Shown here: positions 34,921-43,229 of the stretch, piece by piece
How the letters are laid out: each line of letters begins with the position of its first letter
Numbering within the stretch: the first letter of the stretch is position 1
Made by a program: the position numbers and the translations under genes
From: Acuticoccus kalidii
GTDB taxonomy: Bacteria > Pseudomonadota > Alphaproteobacteria > Rhizobiales > Amorphaceae
DNA: 64,000 nt
Direction: 5' to 3'
Assembly (NCBI RefSeq): GCF_021556395.1
Contig: NZ_JAKGCS010000036.1
Coordinates: 372,001 to 436,000 of the forward strand
The notes under the pieces: model-generated
The model's input: the letters and a program-made list of their open reading frames with translations, nothing else
Databases searched by the model: none
What the model was told of the DNA's origin: nothing

Positions 34921-35801
34921 TGGCGGTGCGGGCCAACATCGTCGGCATCGACACGCCGGACAGGCTCGCCGCGGCGCTGCGCGATGCGCAATATCTCGCC
35001 GGCGAGTCGCTCGCGACGGCGGCCTATCTGGCGCTCGCGCTCGGCAAGCCTTTGCTCCTCGAAGGGGCGCCGGGCGTCGGCAAGACCGAGGCGGCGAAGG
35101 CGCTCGCCTCGATTCTCGGCCGCCAGCTCGTCCGCCTCCAATGCTATGAGGGGATCGACGCGGCGGCGGCGCTCTATGAGTGGAACTATCCGCGCCAGAT
35201 GCTCGCGATCCGCCAAGCGGGGGACGCCTATGTCAACATCTATGCCGACGAGTTCCTGATCGCCCGACCGATGTTGGAGGCGCTGGAGCACCCGCGCGAC
35301 ACCGTCCTCCTGATCGACGAGATCGACCGGGCCGATCATGAGTTCGAGGCCTTTTTGCTCGAATTCCTCTCCGATTTCTCGATCTCGATCCCCGAGCGCG
35401 GGACGGTGCGGGCGCAGGAGCCGCCGGTGGTGGTTCTCACCTCCAACCGAACGCGTGAGCTCCACGAGGCGCTCCGCCGCCGCTGCGTCTATCACTGGAT
35501 CGATTATCCGGACGCCGCGCGCGAGGCCGATATCGTGATGATGCGCGCCTCGACCGTCACGCGGCGGACGGCCGACCGTGTGGTCGCGGCAGTGGAGCGG
35601 TTGCGCGCCGAGCCGCTCGCCAAGGCCCCCGGCATCGCCGAGACGGTCGAGTGGGCCGAGGCCGCGACGCTGTTGGAGGCGCAGGGCAATCCCTGGCCCA
35701 CCGCCTTCCGCCGGGCGATCGGCGTCGCGCTCAAGGACCAGGACGATATCGCCTTCCTGTCGGGCCGGCTCGACGAGATCCTCGACGAGACGGTCGGGTG
35801 A
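34920..35801 (+). CDS. MoxR/CoxD-type AAA+ ATPase
   Basis: This 293-residue AAA+ protein has Walker A GAPGVGKTEAAK (K55) and Walker B LLIDEIDRAD (about residues 130-138), followed by VVLTSNRTRELHEALRRRC, the sensor and arginine-finger region of the MoxR group. CoxD homologues mature the metal site of molybdenum hydroxylases with a VWA partner. The partner gene follows directly and overlaps by four bases (GTGA). Confidence 0.92.
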   Translation: MAVRANIVGIDTPDRLAAALRDAQYLAGESLATAAYLALALGKPLLLEGAPGVGKTEAAKALASILGRQLVRLQCYEGIDAAAALYEWNYPRQMLAIRQAGDAYVNIYADEFLIARPMLEALEHPRDTVLLIDEIDRADHEFEAFLLEFLSDFSISIPERGTVRAQEPPVVVLTSNRTRELHEALRRRCVYHWIDYPDAAREADIVMMRASTVTRRTADRVVAAVERLRAEPLAKAPGIAETVEWAEAATLLEAQGNPWPTAFRRAIGVALKDQDDIAFLSGRLDEILDETVG

Positions 35802-36916
35802 GGCGAGCGGCGGAGAGCATCGCCGAGCTTCCGCGCGCGGCGGCGCCGTTCGTCACCTTTTCGACCCTCCTTCGCGCCAACGGCTTCAGCGTCGCGCCGG
35901 AGCAGACCCAATCCTTCATCGCCGCCGTCGGTCTTCTCGGGCCACGCCGGATGGCCGACATCCACGCCGCCGCCCTCGCGACGCTCGCCCCGTCGCCCGA
36001 CCGGCGCGAGGCGTTCGACGCGCTCTATCGGGCGCACTTTCTCGGCCAGACGCTTCCCGGCGCGACTCCCACCGAGGAGGAGGAGGTCGCCTATGAGCCG
36101 GAAGAGGGGGCCGACGAGGATTTCGAGCCCGAGGAGATCAACGAGGCGGGCGGCGAGGCGACCGCCGCCGAATCCCTCGCGCTGCGGGGCTTTCCGCCGC
36201 TGAGCGAGGCGGAGGCGCTCCGCCGCTTCCGTCGCGCGGCGCCGGCGCGCCTGCCGCGCCGCCGCTCGCGCCGGATGGCGAGCGGGCGCGCCGGCGAGCG
36301 GCCCGACATGCGCCGCGCGTTGCGCGACGCGGTGCGGCGCGACGGGGAGATCGTCCGCCTGCCGCAGCTCCGCCGCCGCACGCGTCAGCGCCGCATCCTC
36401 CTCCTCATCGACGTGTCCGGCTCGATGAAGGGTGAGACGGATGCCGCGATGCGCTTTGCCCATACGCTGACGCACGCCGCCGAGCGGGTCGAGGTCTTCA
36501 CCGTCGGGACGCGTCTCACCCGCGTCACCCGCGCGCTGCGCCATCGTCGGCGCGAGACGGCGCTCGCCGCCGCCGCCGCCGCGGTCGCCGACTGGGACGG
36601 CGGCACGCGGCTCGGCGATGCGCTCCGCGCCTTTCTCGGCGTGCCGCGTTATGCCGGATTCGCGCGCTCGTCCTACGTCATCATCCTGTCGGACGGTCTG
36701 GAGCGGGGCGATCCGGCCGCGCTGGTCGACGCGGTGATGCGCCTGTCGCGCCTCGCCTGGGCGATCCTGTGGCTCACCCCGCTCGCCACCCGGTCCGACT
36801 TCGTTCCCGAAACCGAGGCGCTGCGTGCCGTCGCGCCGTATCTCACCCGCATTGGCGATGCTTCGTCGCCGGGGCGCATCACCGATGAGATTCTAACCTT
36901 CGCGAGAGAGACATGA
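35798..36916 (+). CDS. VWA-containing CoxE family protein
   Basis: This 372-residue protein has an Arg/Glu-rich N-terminal part and a C-terminal von Willebrand A domain with the MIDAS motif DVSGS at about residue 205, then TDAAMRF. CoxE and CoxD act together as a chaperone-like pair for metal cofactor insertion. The GTG at 35798 overlaps the previous TGA; the longer frame to 35651 is antisense-like shadow inside coxD. Overlap with the next gene is four bases. No XdhC/CoxF homologue lies in the block. Confidence 0.9.
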   Translation: MRRAAESIAELPRAAAPFVTFSTLLRANGFSVAPEQTQSFIAAVGLLGPRRMADIHAAALATLAPSPDRREAFDALYRAHFLGQTLPGATPTEEEEVAYEPEEGADEDFEPEEINEAGGEATAAESLALRGFPPLSEAEALRRFRRAAPARLPRRRSRRMASGRAGERPDMRRALRDAVRRDGEIVRLPQLRRRTRQRRILLLIDVSGSMKGETDAAMRFAHTLTHAAERVEVFTVGTRLTRVTRALRHRRRETALAAAAAAVADWDGGTRLGDALRAFLGVPRYAGFARSSYVIILSDGLERGDPAALVDAVMRLSRLAWAILWLTPLATRSDFVPETEALRAVAPYLTRIGDASSPGRITDEILTFARET

Positions 36917-37794
36917 GGATTGTCGACGCTCACCACCACATCTGGCGCCGGGCGGATCTGCCGTGGCTTCTCGGGCCGACACAGCCGCGCATTTTCGGCC
37001 CCTATGACCCGATCAAACGCGACTATCTGATCGAGGAATTCCTCGAGGACATCGACGGCACCGGCGTCGAAAAGTCGGTCTACGTCCAGGCGAACTGGTC
37101 GCCGAACTGGTTCGTCGACGAGGTCGCCTGGGTCTCGCGGTGCGCTGAGGAGTCGGGCTGGCCGCACGCGATTGTCGGCTATGCGGACATGACCCAGGAG
37201 GACGCCCGCCGCGATCTCGACCGGCTCGCCGCCTATCCCCTGATGCGCGGCGTTCGCCACCAGATGCATTGGCACGAGGAGCCCCTTTACCGCTTCGCCT
37301 CCGGGCCGGACGTCGTCGGCTCCGACGCGGTGGTCGCGAATGTCGGCCGGCTCGCCGAATATGGGTTCGTCTTCGAATTGCAGATCTTCGCCCACCAGGT
37401 GCCGGCGGCGCTCCGCCTCGTGAAGGCGTGTCCCAAGGTGACCTTTGTCCTGCAACATGCCGGCATGCCGGAGAACCTCACCGAGGAGGGCAAGGCGGCC
37501 TGGCGCGCGTCGATGGAGACGCTCGCCGCCTGCAAGAACGTGCGCTGCAAGGTGTCGGGCTTCGGCACCTTCATCCATCGCAACGACCCGGCGCACGTCG
37601 CCTGGGCCGTGTCGGAGGCGGTCGCCCTCTTCGGGGCCGATCGGTGCCTCTATGGATCGAATTTCCCGATCGAAAAGCTTTGGACAGATTACACATCGTT
37701 GATCGATGCGTTCATGGCAGCGACCGCTTCGATGTCGGATAAGGAAAAGGACGCGATTTTCCGCCGAACCGCAGAAAAGATTTATCGTCTCTGA
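36913..37794 (+). CDS. Amidohydrolase 2 family (TIM-barrel) hydrolase
   Basis: This 293-residue protein belongs to the Amidohydro_2 family: DAHHHIWR at the start, GVRHQMHW near residue 115, a histidine in VLQHAGMPE and the closing motif YGSNFPIEKLW. Members hydrolyse lactones such as L-rhamnono- or L-fuconolactone and 2-pyrone-4,6-dicarboxylate, or decarboxylate aromatic acids. The start overlaps coxE by four bases, so it is part of the operon and may act on the product of the hydroxylase. A 204-base gap follows. Confidence 0.88.
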   Translation: MRIVDAHHHIWRRADLPWLLGPTQPRIFGPYDPIKRDYLIEEFLEDIDGTGVEKSVYVQANWSPNWFVDEVAWVSRCAEESGWPHAIVGYADMTQEDARRDLDRLAAYPLMRGVRHQMHWHEEPLYRFASGPDVVGSDAVVANVGRLAEYGFVFELQIFAHQVPAALRLVKACPKVTFVLQHAGMPENLTEEGKAAWRASMETLAACKNVRCKVSGFGTFIHRNDPAHVAWAVSEAVALFGADRCLYGSNFPIEKLWTDYTSLIDAFMAATASMSDKEKDAIFRRTAEKIYRL

Positions 37795-37998
37795 GCTGGC
37801 GACCGCCGCACGACCGCGCCGATGTTGCTCGGCGTGGTGCGACAATTTGATTTTGGAACCAAATTCACGAAAGCGAGGCCGAAAACCCAGCGAAAAGCGG
37901 TGGAACGGATCGGCGAAAGCACACGTTGGCTCCCCGTACCGGACGCGGCGCTGCCCCCTCGACGGGCGATGCGCTTTCCGAGTGAATGGAGTGATACG

Positions 37999-38400
37999 AT
38001 GATCTCGATGCTGAAACGGGCCACGATCGCGACCACTTTCGCCGCCGTGCTGGCCGCGCCGCTGGCGTTCGCGCCGTCCCCCGCCGATGCGCAAGTCCGC
38101 ATCGTCCCGCAGAGCGAGAGCAACGCCGCAACGGCCGAGCGCCGCGGTGAAATTCGCGAAGACCGGGCGATCCGCCGCGGCGAGCAGCGCGCCAATATCG
38201 CCGAGAGCCGCGGCAACTACCGTCAGGCCGATCAGATCCGCCAGAAGGCCGACCAGCGCGCCGACCGCGCCGAAGATCGGGCCGAGGCGCGCGAAGACCG
38301 AGCCTATTACAACAATCGTGACGGCTATGTCGCGCAGAATCCCTATCGTCGCGACCGCTACAACGATGATGGCACCGAGGTGCACATCAATCTGAACTGA
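37999..38400 (+). CDS. Small secreted Arg/Asp/Glu-rich protein of unknown function
   Basis: I do not recognise this 133-residue protein. It has a clear signal peptide (MLKRATIATTFAAVLAAPLAFAPSPADAQ) followed by a charged region in which RGE, RAD and REDR recur (AERRGEIREDRAIRRGE, then QRADRAEDRAEAREDRA), and a Tyr/Asn-rich end. The ATG at 37999 is preceded by a weak GGAG. It is flanked by a 204-base gap and a strong terminator, so it seems an independent gene sitting within the block. Confidence 0.75.
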   Translation: MISMLKRATIATTFAAVLAAPLAFAPSPADAQVRIVPQSESNAATAERRGEIREDRAIRRGEQRANIAESRGNYRQADQIRQKADQRADRAEDRAEAREDRAYYNNRDGYVAQNPYRRDRYNDDGTEVHINLN

Positions 38401-38427
38401 TCGAGCGCAAGCATTGATCGGATGAGG

Positions 38428-38451
38428 AGGCCGCCGCGAGGCGGCCTTTTT
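38428..38451 (+). terminator. Intrinsic terminator after the secreted protein gene
   Basis: GGCCGCC, loop GCGA and GGCGGCC form a seven-base-pair stem (eight with the flanking A-T pair) followed by TTTTT at 38447-38451. It stands 28 bases after the stop codon and would end transcription of the upstream gene. Confidence 0.85.
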
Positions 38452-38596
38452 CGTTTTTCGCGGCGCTGAGACTTACCCTGTCGTCTGATTTTTCATGTGA
38501 ACCCCTTTGCCGCCGCCGGCGCATCGGTAAATTTTTTTCCACCGCGCGACAAAACCCGGTCGCGTCAACAACGACAATCGGCGGTTGGGGGAGACG

Positions 38597-39445
38597 ATGG
38601 CGCTGGAAATCAAGCTGCTCGACTATGGCGATATCGAACTGGAATCGAGCTTCCTTGTCCTCGGTCGCGATTGCGGACGGACGCGGCGGGTGCCCGTCTA
38701 CGGATTCCTGATCCTCGGCGGCCAATATCCGGTCGTCGTCGACACCGGCTATCGCGACAATCGGATCATGGAAACGCTCGGCATGCGCGGGCTGCAATTC
38801 CACGAAAACATGATCGAGAACCAGCTCGCCCGGCATGGCGTGAAGGTCGGCGATGTCCGCTATGTGTGCCACACGCACCTTCATATCGACCATGCCGGCA
38901 AGGACGATCACTTTCCGATGAACACCACGGTGGTCCTCAACCGCCGTGAGATGGAGCATTCGGTCTCCGGCCTCATGCATCCGCAATATCCGAAGCCGGA
39001 CATTCAGCATCTCGTCGAGCGGCTCCACACCCCCGGCGCGCTCCGCTTTGAGGATACCGAGATCACCGGCGAGGTGGAGTTGATCCCCGGCGTGACGCTC
39101 GATTGGGCGGGCGCCCACACCGAAGGCTCGATGAACGTCCATGTCGAGACCGCGGAGGGGCGGGCGACGATCTGTGGCGACGTGATCTATGACTTCAACG
39201 ACCAGATCGTGACCCCTCTGCACGAGGTGAACGACCACGAGCCGCGCGTCACCGGCAACCATTCCTGCACCAAGCGGCAGGAGAAGGCGGCGATCAAGAA
39301 GCTCCTCAACTCCTCCAAATTCCTGCTGCCGATCCACGACAAGCCGGCCAAGATCGAGGCCGCGCAGGTGGTCGGCCGCCTCGACATGGCGGTGCCGGGG
39401 CCGGTCAGTCAGACCGTGCCGCGCCGCAATTGGTTCCCGGTGTGA
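38597..39445 (+). CDS. MBL-fold hydrolase, N-acyl homoserine lactonase-like
   Basis: This 282-residue metallo-beta-lactamase-fold protein has the dinuclear zinc motif HTHLHIDHAG and later ligands in PGVTLDWAGAHTEGSMNVHV and ICGDVIYDFND. It resembles the AHL lactonase (AiiA-like) group, but in this metabolic setting a lactone or ester of a catabolic intermediate is more likely than a quorum signal. The ATG at 38597 has GGGGGAG upstream. It is followed after ten bases by a gene that also contains a lactonase domain. Confidence 0.87.
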   Translation: MALEIKLLDYGDIELESSFLVLGRDCGRTRRVPVYGFLILGGQYPVVVDTGYRDNRIMETLGMRGLQFHENMIENQLARHGVKVGDVRYVCHTHLHIDHAGKDDHFPMNTTVVLNRREMEHSVSGLMHPQYPKPDIQHLVERLHTPGALRFEDTEITGEVELIPGVTLDWAGAHTEGSMNVHVETAEGRATICGDVIYDFNDQIVTPLHEVNDHEPRVTGNHSCTKRQEKAAIKKLLNSSKFLLPIHDKPAKIEAAQVVGRLDMAVPGPVSQTVPRRNWFPV

Positions 39446-39455
39446 GGAGGACGCC

Positions 39456-41054
39456 ATGAGCCACGAGGCGCTTCACCCCGAATTTCGCCATCTCGTCGAC
39501 GAGCACGCCCCGGTGCGCCAGCTCGGCACCGGATTCACCTTCACCGAGGGGCCGATCTGGCATCCGGAAGGCGGCTATCTCCTGTTCTCCGACATGCCGG
39601 AGGACGTGCGCCGCCGCTGGGACGGGGCGGGCGTGCGCGCGGTGCTGAACGGCACCAACAAAGGCAACGGCATGACCTACGACGAGAGGCACAATCTCGT
39701 CGTTTGCGAGCATGCCACGTCGAGCCTTGCCCGCATCGCGCCGGACGGCACGCGCACGGTGCTCGCCTCCCATTTCGAGGGGCGGGAGCTGAACAGCCCG
39801 AACGATGTCGTCGTCGCCTCGGACGGGGCGATCTGGTTCACCGATCCCTGGTATGGGCGGATGCCGGTCTTCGGCGTGGAACGCCCGCGTGAGCTGGGCT
39901 TTCAGGGCGTCTACCGGGTGACGGAAGGGGCACGCGAGCCGACGCTCGTCGTCGACCGCTATCAGTTCACGATGCCGAACGGGCTCTGTTTCTCTCCCGA
40001 CGAGACGAAGCTCTACATCAACGACACCGAGCAGGCGAACATCCGCGTCTTCGATGTCGGGCCGGAGGGGCGGCTGTCGAACGGCCGGGTGTTCGCCTCC
40101 GGCATCAAGGACACGTTGAAGCCCGGCGTGCCGGACGGGATGAAGTGCGACCAGTACGGCAATGTCTGGGTGACGGCGCCGGGCGGGCTGTGGGTCTATG
40201 CGCCCGACGGGCGGCATATCGGGACGGTTTCGATCCCGGAGCTCGCGGCGAACCTTCATTGGGGCGGCCGCGATTGGCGCACGCTCTTCGTCTGTGCGAG
40301 CACCTCGCTCTATGCGGTCGACGTGAAGGTCGGCCCCCGCAACGAGCCCTTCATGAAGGCGACGGCCGGTCGCCGGGCCGGCTCCGCGAGCACCGCCGCC
40401 GCCCCGCCGCCACGGTCCGAAGGCGCGGCGCAGACCGGCGAAGCGGGCGATCTCCGCCTCGACCCGTCCCGCTGCGCGCTCATCATCCAGGACATGCAGA
40501 ATGATGTGGTGATGGACGGCGGCGCCTTCGCCGCCTCCGGCGCGCCGGACCATTGCCGCGAGCAGAACGCGATCGCGAACACGGCGCGCCTCGCCGCGCG
40601 GTGCCGCGAGCTCGGGATTCCGGTCATCCATGTGTGGTTCGTATGCCCGCCGGGCGCGAAGGGGCTCACGATGAACGCCCCGCTCTTCGAGGGCATCGCC
40701 GAGACCGGCGCGATGACGCGCGGCACCTGGGGCGTTGCGCCCGTCGCGGGGCTCGAGCCGCAGCCGGGCGATCATGTCGTCGAGAAGATGCGGATGAGCG
40801 CCTGGGAGGGAACGAGCCTTGAAACGGTGCTCAAGGCGGAGGGGCGCGACACCATCATCGAGTGCGGTGCGTGGACGAACATGAGCATCGAGCACACGGC
40901 CCGCACCGGCGCCGACAAGGGCTATCTGATGGTCATTCCCGAAGACGGCTGCTCGACGATGAATGCCGACTGGCACCGGGCCTCGATCGAGTACGCGTTG
41001 CAGAACGTGTCCGCCGTCACGACGGTCGATGTGGTGATCGCGGCTTTGCGCTGA
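39456..41054 (+). CDS. Fusion of SMP-30/gluconolactonase and isochorismatase-like domains
   Basis: This 532-residue protein joins a six-bladed SMP-30/gluconolactonase domain (residues about 20-300) to a cysteine-hydrolase/isochorismatase domain (about 338-530) through an Ala/Pro/Arg-rich linker (305-335). The first domain keeps its metal ligands: E31 in FTEGPIW, N116 in SPNDVV, N175 in MPNGLCFS and D227 in PDGMKCD. The second keeps D346 (QDMQND) and K444 (VEKMRMSAW), but the nucleophile position is serine S477 in TNMSIEHTAR where most relatives have cysteine (TNxCVE). It would open a lactone and then act on an amide or related bond, or use the second domain as a non-canonical hydrolase. Confidence 0.9.
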   Translation: MSHEALHPEFRHLVDEHAPVRQLGTGFTFTEGPIWHPEGGYLLFSDMPEDVRRRWDGAGVRAVLNGTNKGNGMTYDERHNLVVCEHATSSLARIAPDGTRTVLASHFEGRELNSPNDVVVASDGAIWFTDPWYGRMPVFGVERPRELGFQGVYRVTEGAREPTLVVDRYQFTMPNGLCFSPDETKLYINDTEQANIRVFDVGPEGRLSNGRVFASGIKDTLKPGVPDGMKCDQYGNVWVTAPGGLWVYAPDGRHIGTVSIPELAANLHWGGRDWRTLFVCASTSLYAVDVKVGPRNEPFMKATAGRRAGSASTAAAPPPRSEGAAQTGEAGDLRLDPSRCALIIQDMQNDVVMDGGAFAASGAPDHCREQNAIANTARLAARCRELGIPVIHVWFVCPPGAKGLTMNAPLFEGIAETGAMTRGTWGVAPVAGLEPQPGDHVVEKMRMSAWEGTSLETVLKAEGRDTIIECGAWTNMSIEHTARTGADKGYLMVIPEDGCSTMNADWHRASIEYALQNVSAVTTVDVVIAALR

Positions 41055-41381
41055 GCGCCCGTTCGCGGCTTGGCAAATATGTTTCATGCGCGCCGTGTTA
41101 ATCGTCGCGAAAAATCTCCGTTCCGGATCCAATTCGGCGCGGTATCTCGGTCTCGTTCGGGTCTTCCCGCGAAAAAATCAGACTGGTGGTAACAAATTCC
41201 GCTCGAATGACTTTGGGGGGTGACGGCCGACACCTGTATCCTCCCGCCCGGACTTGGACATCGGAGCGACTGTTGCCCCGGTAAGACCAACGGGGTTGCA
41301 GAAAAGCTCGCATATCAAAAACGAGAGCGTCGGCGGCGGCCACGGCCCCCGCGCGGTGCGACACCGTCCAATGGGAGGACA
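41055..41381. other. Intergenic region upstream of the binding-protein gene
   Basis: This 327-base stretch between the fusion gene and the receptor gene has no supported gene. An in-frame extension of the receptor to 41220 exists but precedes the signal peptide and is rich in Arg. Around 41276-41295, CCCCG and CGGGG could form a small hairpin. The receptor probably has its own promoter here, which would allow higher expression than the rest of the transporter. Confidence 0.5.
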
Positions 41382-42629
41382 ATGATGATACGCACTTTGA
41401 TGACCACTGCGGCCGTCGCGGCGATCATGGCGACCGGGGCGCACGCCCAGGAAGGCGAGCCGCTGAAGGTCGGCTTCATGGCGACCCTCGAGGGCACCTA
41501 TACCGTCCTCGGTGAGGACGGCCAGCGCGGCTATCAGCTCGCGATGAAGCAGCACGACAGCGAAGCCGGCGGCCGCCCGATCGAGACCATCGTCGCCTCG
41601 ACCGATGCGAGCCCGGATTCGGCCGTGCGCGCCGCGCGCAAGCTGATCGAGCAGGACGGGGTGGACTTCATCATCGGTCCGCTCTCCGGCTCCGAAGGCA
41701 TCGCGATCCGCGATCTGGCGAAGAACTATCCCGACGTCACCTTCATCAACGGCGCGTCGGGCGCGCAGGAGACGACCTATGTCGATCCGGCGGAGAACCT
41801 GTTCCGCTTCAACATGGACGGGGCGCAGTGGGGCGTCGGTCTCGGCGACTATGTGGCCAATGAGAAGGGTTGGAAATACGTCGCCGCGGTCGCGGAAGAC
41901 TATTCCTTCGCCTACACCAACTTCCTCGGCTTCGCGCACGAATATTGCGAGGCCGGCGGCGAGATCGTCGAGCGCTTCTGGGTGCCGCTCGGCACCAAGG
42001 ATTTCGCCTCGGTAATCGCCGCGCTGCCTGACGATGTGGACGCGATCTATGTCGGTCTCGGCGGCGGTGATGCGGTGAACTTCCTCAACCAGTATCAGCA
42101 GGCCGGGGGCGATGCGAACCTCATCGGCGGCACGATCATGGTCGACGGCACCGTGCTCAACTCGAAGGGCAACGCGAAGCAGGCCCTCATCGGAACGCCG
42201 GCGTCCGGACCCCAGGCCGACACGTGGGATGATCCGAAATGGCAGGAATATGTGAAGGCCTATCAGGACGCGTGGCCGGCCGATCAGCGCTTCGCGAGTC
42301 CGTCCCTTCTCGGCACCGCCTATTATAACGCGACCAATGCCGCGCTGGAGTGCGTCGACGAAGTGAACGGCGACCTCGGTGAAGGGCAGGCGGCGTTCCG
42401 TCAGTGCCTCTCGAACCTCGAGCTCGATGCGCCGAACGGCAAGATCACGCTCGACGAGAACCGCCAGGCGATCGGCTCCAACTTCGTGATCGAGGTGGTC
42501 GAGACCGACGATGGTGGACTTGCGACCAAGCTCGTGAAGAAGGTTGACGGCATCAACCAGACGCTCGGCATGGACAAGGCCGATTTCGACGCCATCGGCA
42601 GCCCCGGCCGCGACGTTCCCAAGTGCTGA
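41382..42629 (+). CDS. ABC transporter substrate-binding protein, LivK/Peripla_BP_6 type
   Basis: This 415-residue receptor has a signal peptide ending at ATGAHAQEG and the Peripla_BP_6 pattern: LKVGFMATLEGTYTVLGEDGQRGYQLAM, IIGPLSGSEGIAI and GLGGGDAVNFLNQYQQAGG. The ATG at 41382 (or the next ATG) is preceded by GGGAGGA. It is the only receptor of its class in the window, and the LivHMGF genes 20 kb upstream lack one, so it is the natural partner of that importer. It ends the plus-strand block. Confidence 0.92.
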   Translation: MMIRTLMTTAAVAAIMATGAHAQEGEPLKVGFMATLEGTYTVLGEDGQRGYQLAMKQHDSEAGGRPIETIVASTDASPDSAVRAARKLIEQDGVDFIIGPLSGSEGIAIRDLAKNYPDVTFINGASGAQETTYVDPAENLFRFNMDGAQWGVGLGDYVANEKGWKYVAAVAEDYSFAYTNFLGFAHEYCEAGGEIVERFWVPLGTKDFASVIAALPDDVDAIYVGLGGGDAVNFLNQYQQAGGDANLIGGTIMVDGTVLNSKGNAKQALIGTPASGPQADTWDDPKWQEYVKAYQDAWPADQRFASPSLLGTAYYNATNAALECVDEVNGDLGEGQAAFRQCLSNLELDAPNGKITLDENRQAIGSNFVIEVVETDDGGLATKLVKKVDGINQTLGMDKADFDAIGSPGRDVPKC

Positions 42630-42665
42630 TCCCGGCCCTCTAATTCGGGCCCCACGCCCATTCGA

Positions 42666-42691
42666 GATGGCGCGCCGCACGGTGCGCCATC
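42666..42691 (+). terminator. Hairpin after the binding-protein gene
   Basis: GATGGCGC and GCGCCATC pair perfectly over eight bases around a ten-base loop, 37 bases after the receptor stop. There is no T-run after it, so termination efficiency is uncertain. Confidence 0.4.
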
Positions 42692-42716
42692 GTCGTTCGC
42701 GGCGATCGATCGGCTC

Positions 42717-42734
42717 TTTCGATCATCGTCGAAA
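42717..42734. promoter_or_regulatory. ArsR-type operator, upstream copy
   Basis: TTTCGATCATCGTCGAAA has the half-sites TTTCGA and TCGAAA six bases apart. The same half-sites with the same spacing recur 54 bases downstream over the start of the ArsR gene. It lies just before the -35-like TTGACG. Confidence 0.65.
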
Positions 42735-42740
42735 CAGCGC

Positions 42741-42769
42741 TTGACGCCGTCATCGGGCAGCTTCATCCT
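42741..42769 (+). promoter_or_regulatory. Possible promoter of a leaderless ArsR transcript
   Basis: TTGACG at 42741-42746 and CATCCT at 42764-42769 are 17 bases apart. If used, transcription would begin at or near the ATG at 42776, which has no ribosome binding site. Two operators bracket this promoter. The -10 match is poor. Confidence 0.35.
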
Positions 42770-42770
42770 A

Positions 42771-42788
42771 TTTCGATGGATGTCGAAA
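42771..42788. promoter_or_regulatory. ArsR-type operator, start-codon copy
   Basis: TTTCGATGGATGTCGAAA repeats the TTTCGA-N6-TCGAAA pattern; the symmetry extends to eight bases per arm (42769-42790). It covers the ATG of the ArsR gene at 42776, so a bound repressor would block the promoter and the start of transcription. Confidence 0.7.
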
Positions 42789-43114
42789 TAGCAGCGCGCC
42801 AGCTCGAGGCGCTCGGAAACGTCACGCGCCTCGAAGTCTATCGCGCGCTCGTGCGGGCAGGGCCCGACGGGCTCGCCGTCGGTCAGCTCCAAGCGCGCTT
42901 CGGCATCGCGGGCTCGACCCTGTCGCATCATCTGAAGCGGCTTTTGGAACGCGGCCTCATCTCTCAGGAGCGGCAGGCGACGAGCCTCATCTGCCGGGCG
43001 AATTATAAGGCGATGGACGGCCTCATCGGCTTCCTGGCCGATGAATGCTGCGCCGACGGTGCGGGCGCCACGCGCGGCTCGCCGAGGGTGCGGAGTCTCG
43101 CGTCCGCGCCATGA
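42776..43114 (+). CDS. ArsR family transcriptional repressor
   Basis: This 112-residue winged-helix protein has the ArsR pattern: LEALGNVTRLEVYRALVRAG, then the recognition region GIAGSTLSHHLKRLLERGLI and the wing SQERQATSLICRANY. Cysteines at C73 and the pair C91-C92 near the C-terminus could bind arsenite or another soft metal, a location used by some arsenic sensors. No ribosome binding site precedes the ATG, in line with a leaderless message. It is followed after 115 bases by an MFS exporter in the same direction. Two operators flank its promoter, pointing to autorepression. Confidence 0.9.
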   Translation: MDVEIAARQLEALGNVTRLEVYRALVRAGPDGLAVGQLQARFGIAGSTLSHHLKRLLERGLISQERQATSLICRANYKAMDGLIGFLADECCADGAGATRGSPRVRSLASAP

Positions 43115-43229
43115 GGGAACCGGTTCACTCGAAGATGGCGGGGGCCGCCTCCGGGATCGTCACGTCGCGGGGCGGGGATCGCGCACGGCGCGTCGCCCCT
43201 GCGGCGCGCGAGGCTGCGGGCCGGCGCCC

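Noticed and set aside
31579-36916. Carbon monoxide dehydrogenase (CoxMSLDE) identity for the hydroxylase cluster
   Set aside because: The active-site loop is AMRGFG rather than AYRCSFR, the large subunit is split, and CoxF is absent. It is a molybdenum hydroxylase of another substrate.
38597-39445. Quorum quenching by an AHL lactonase
   Set aside because: The fold allows it, but no LuxI or LuxR gene is near, and the neighbours are metabolic.
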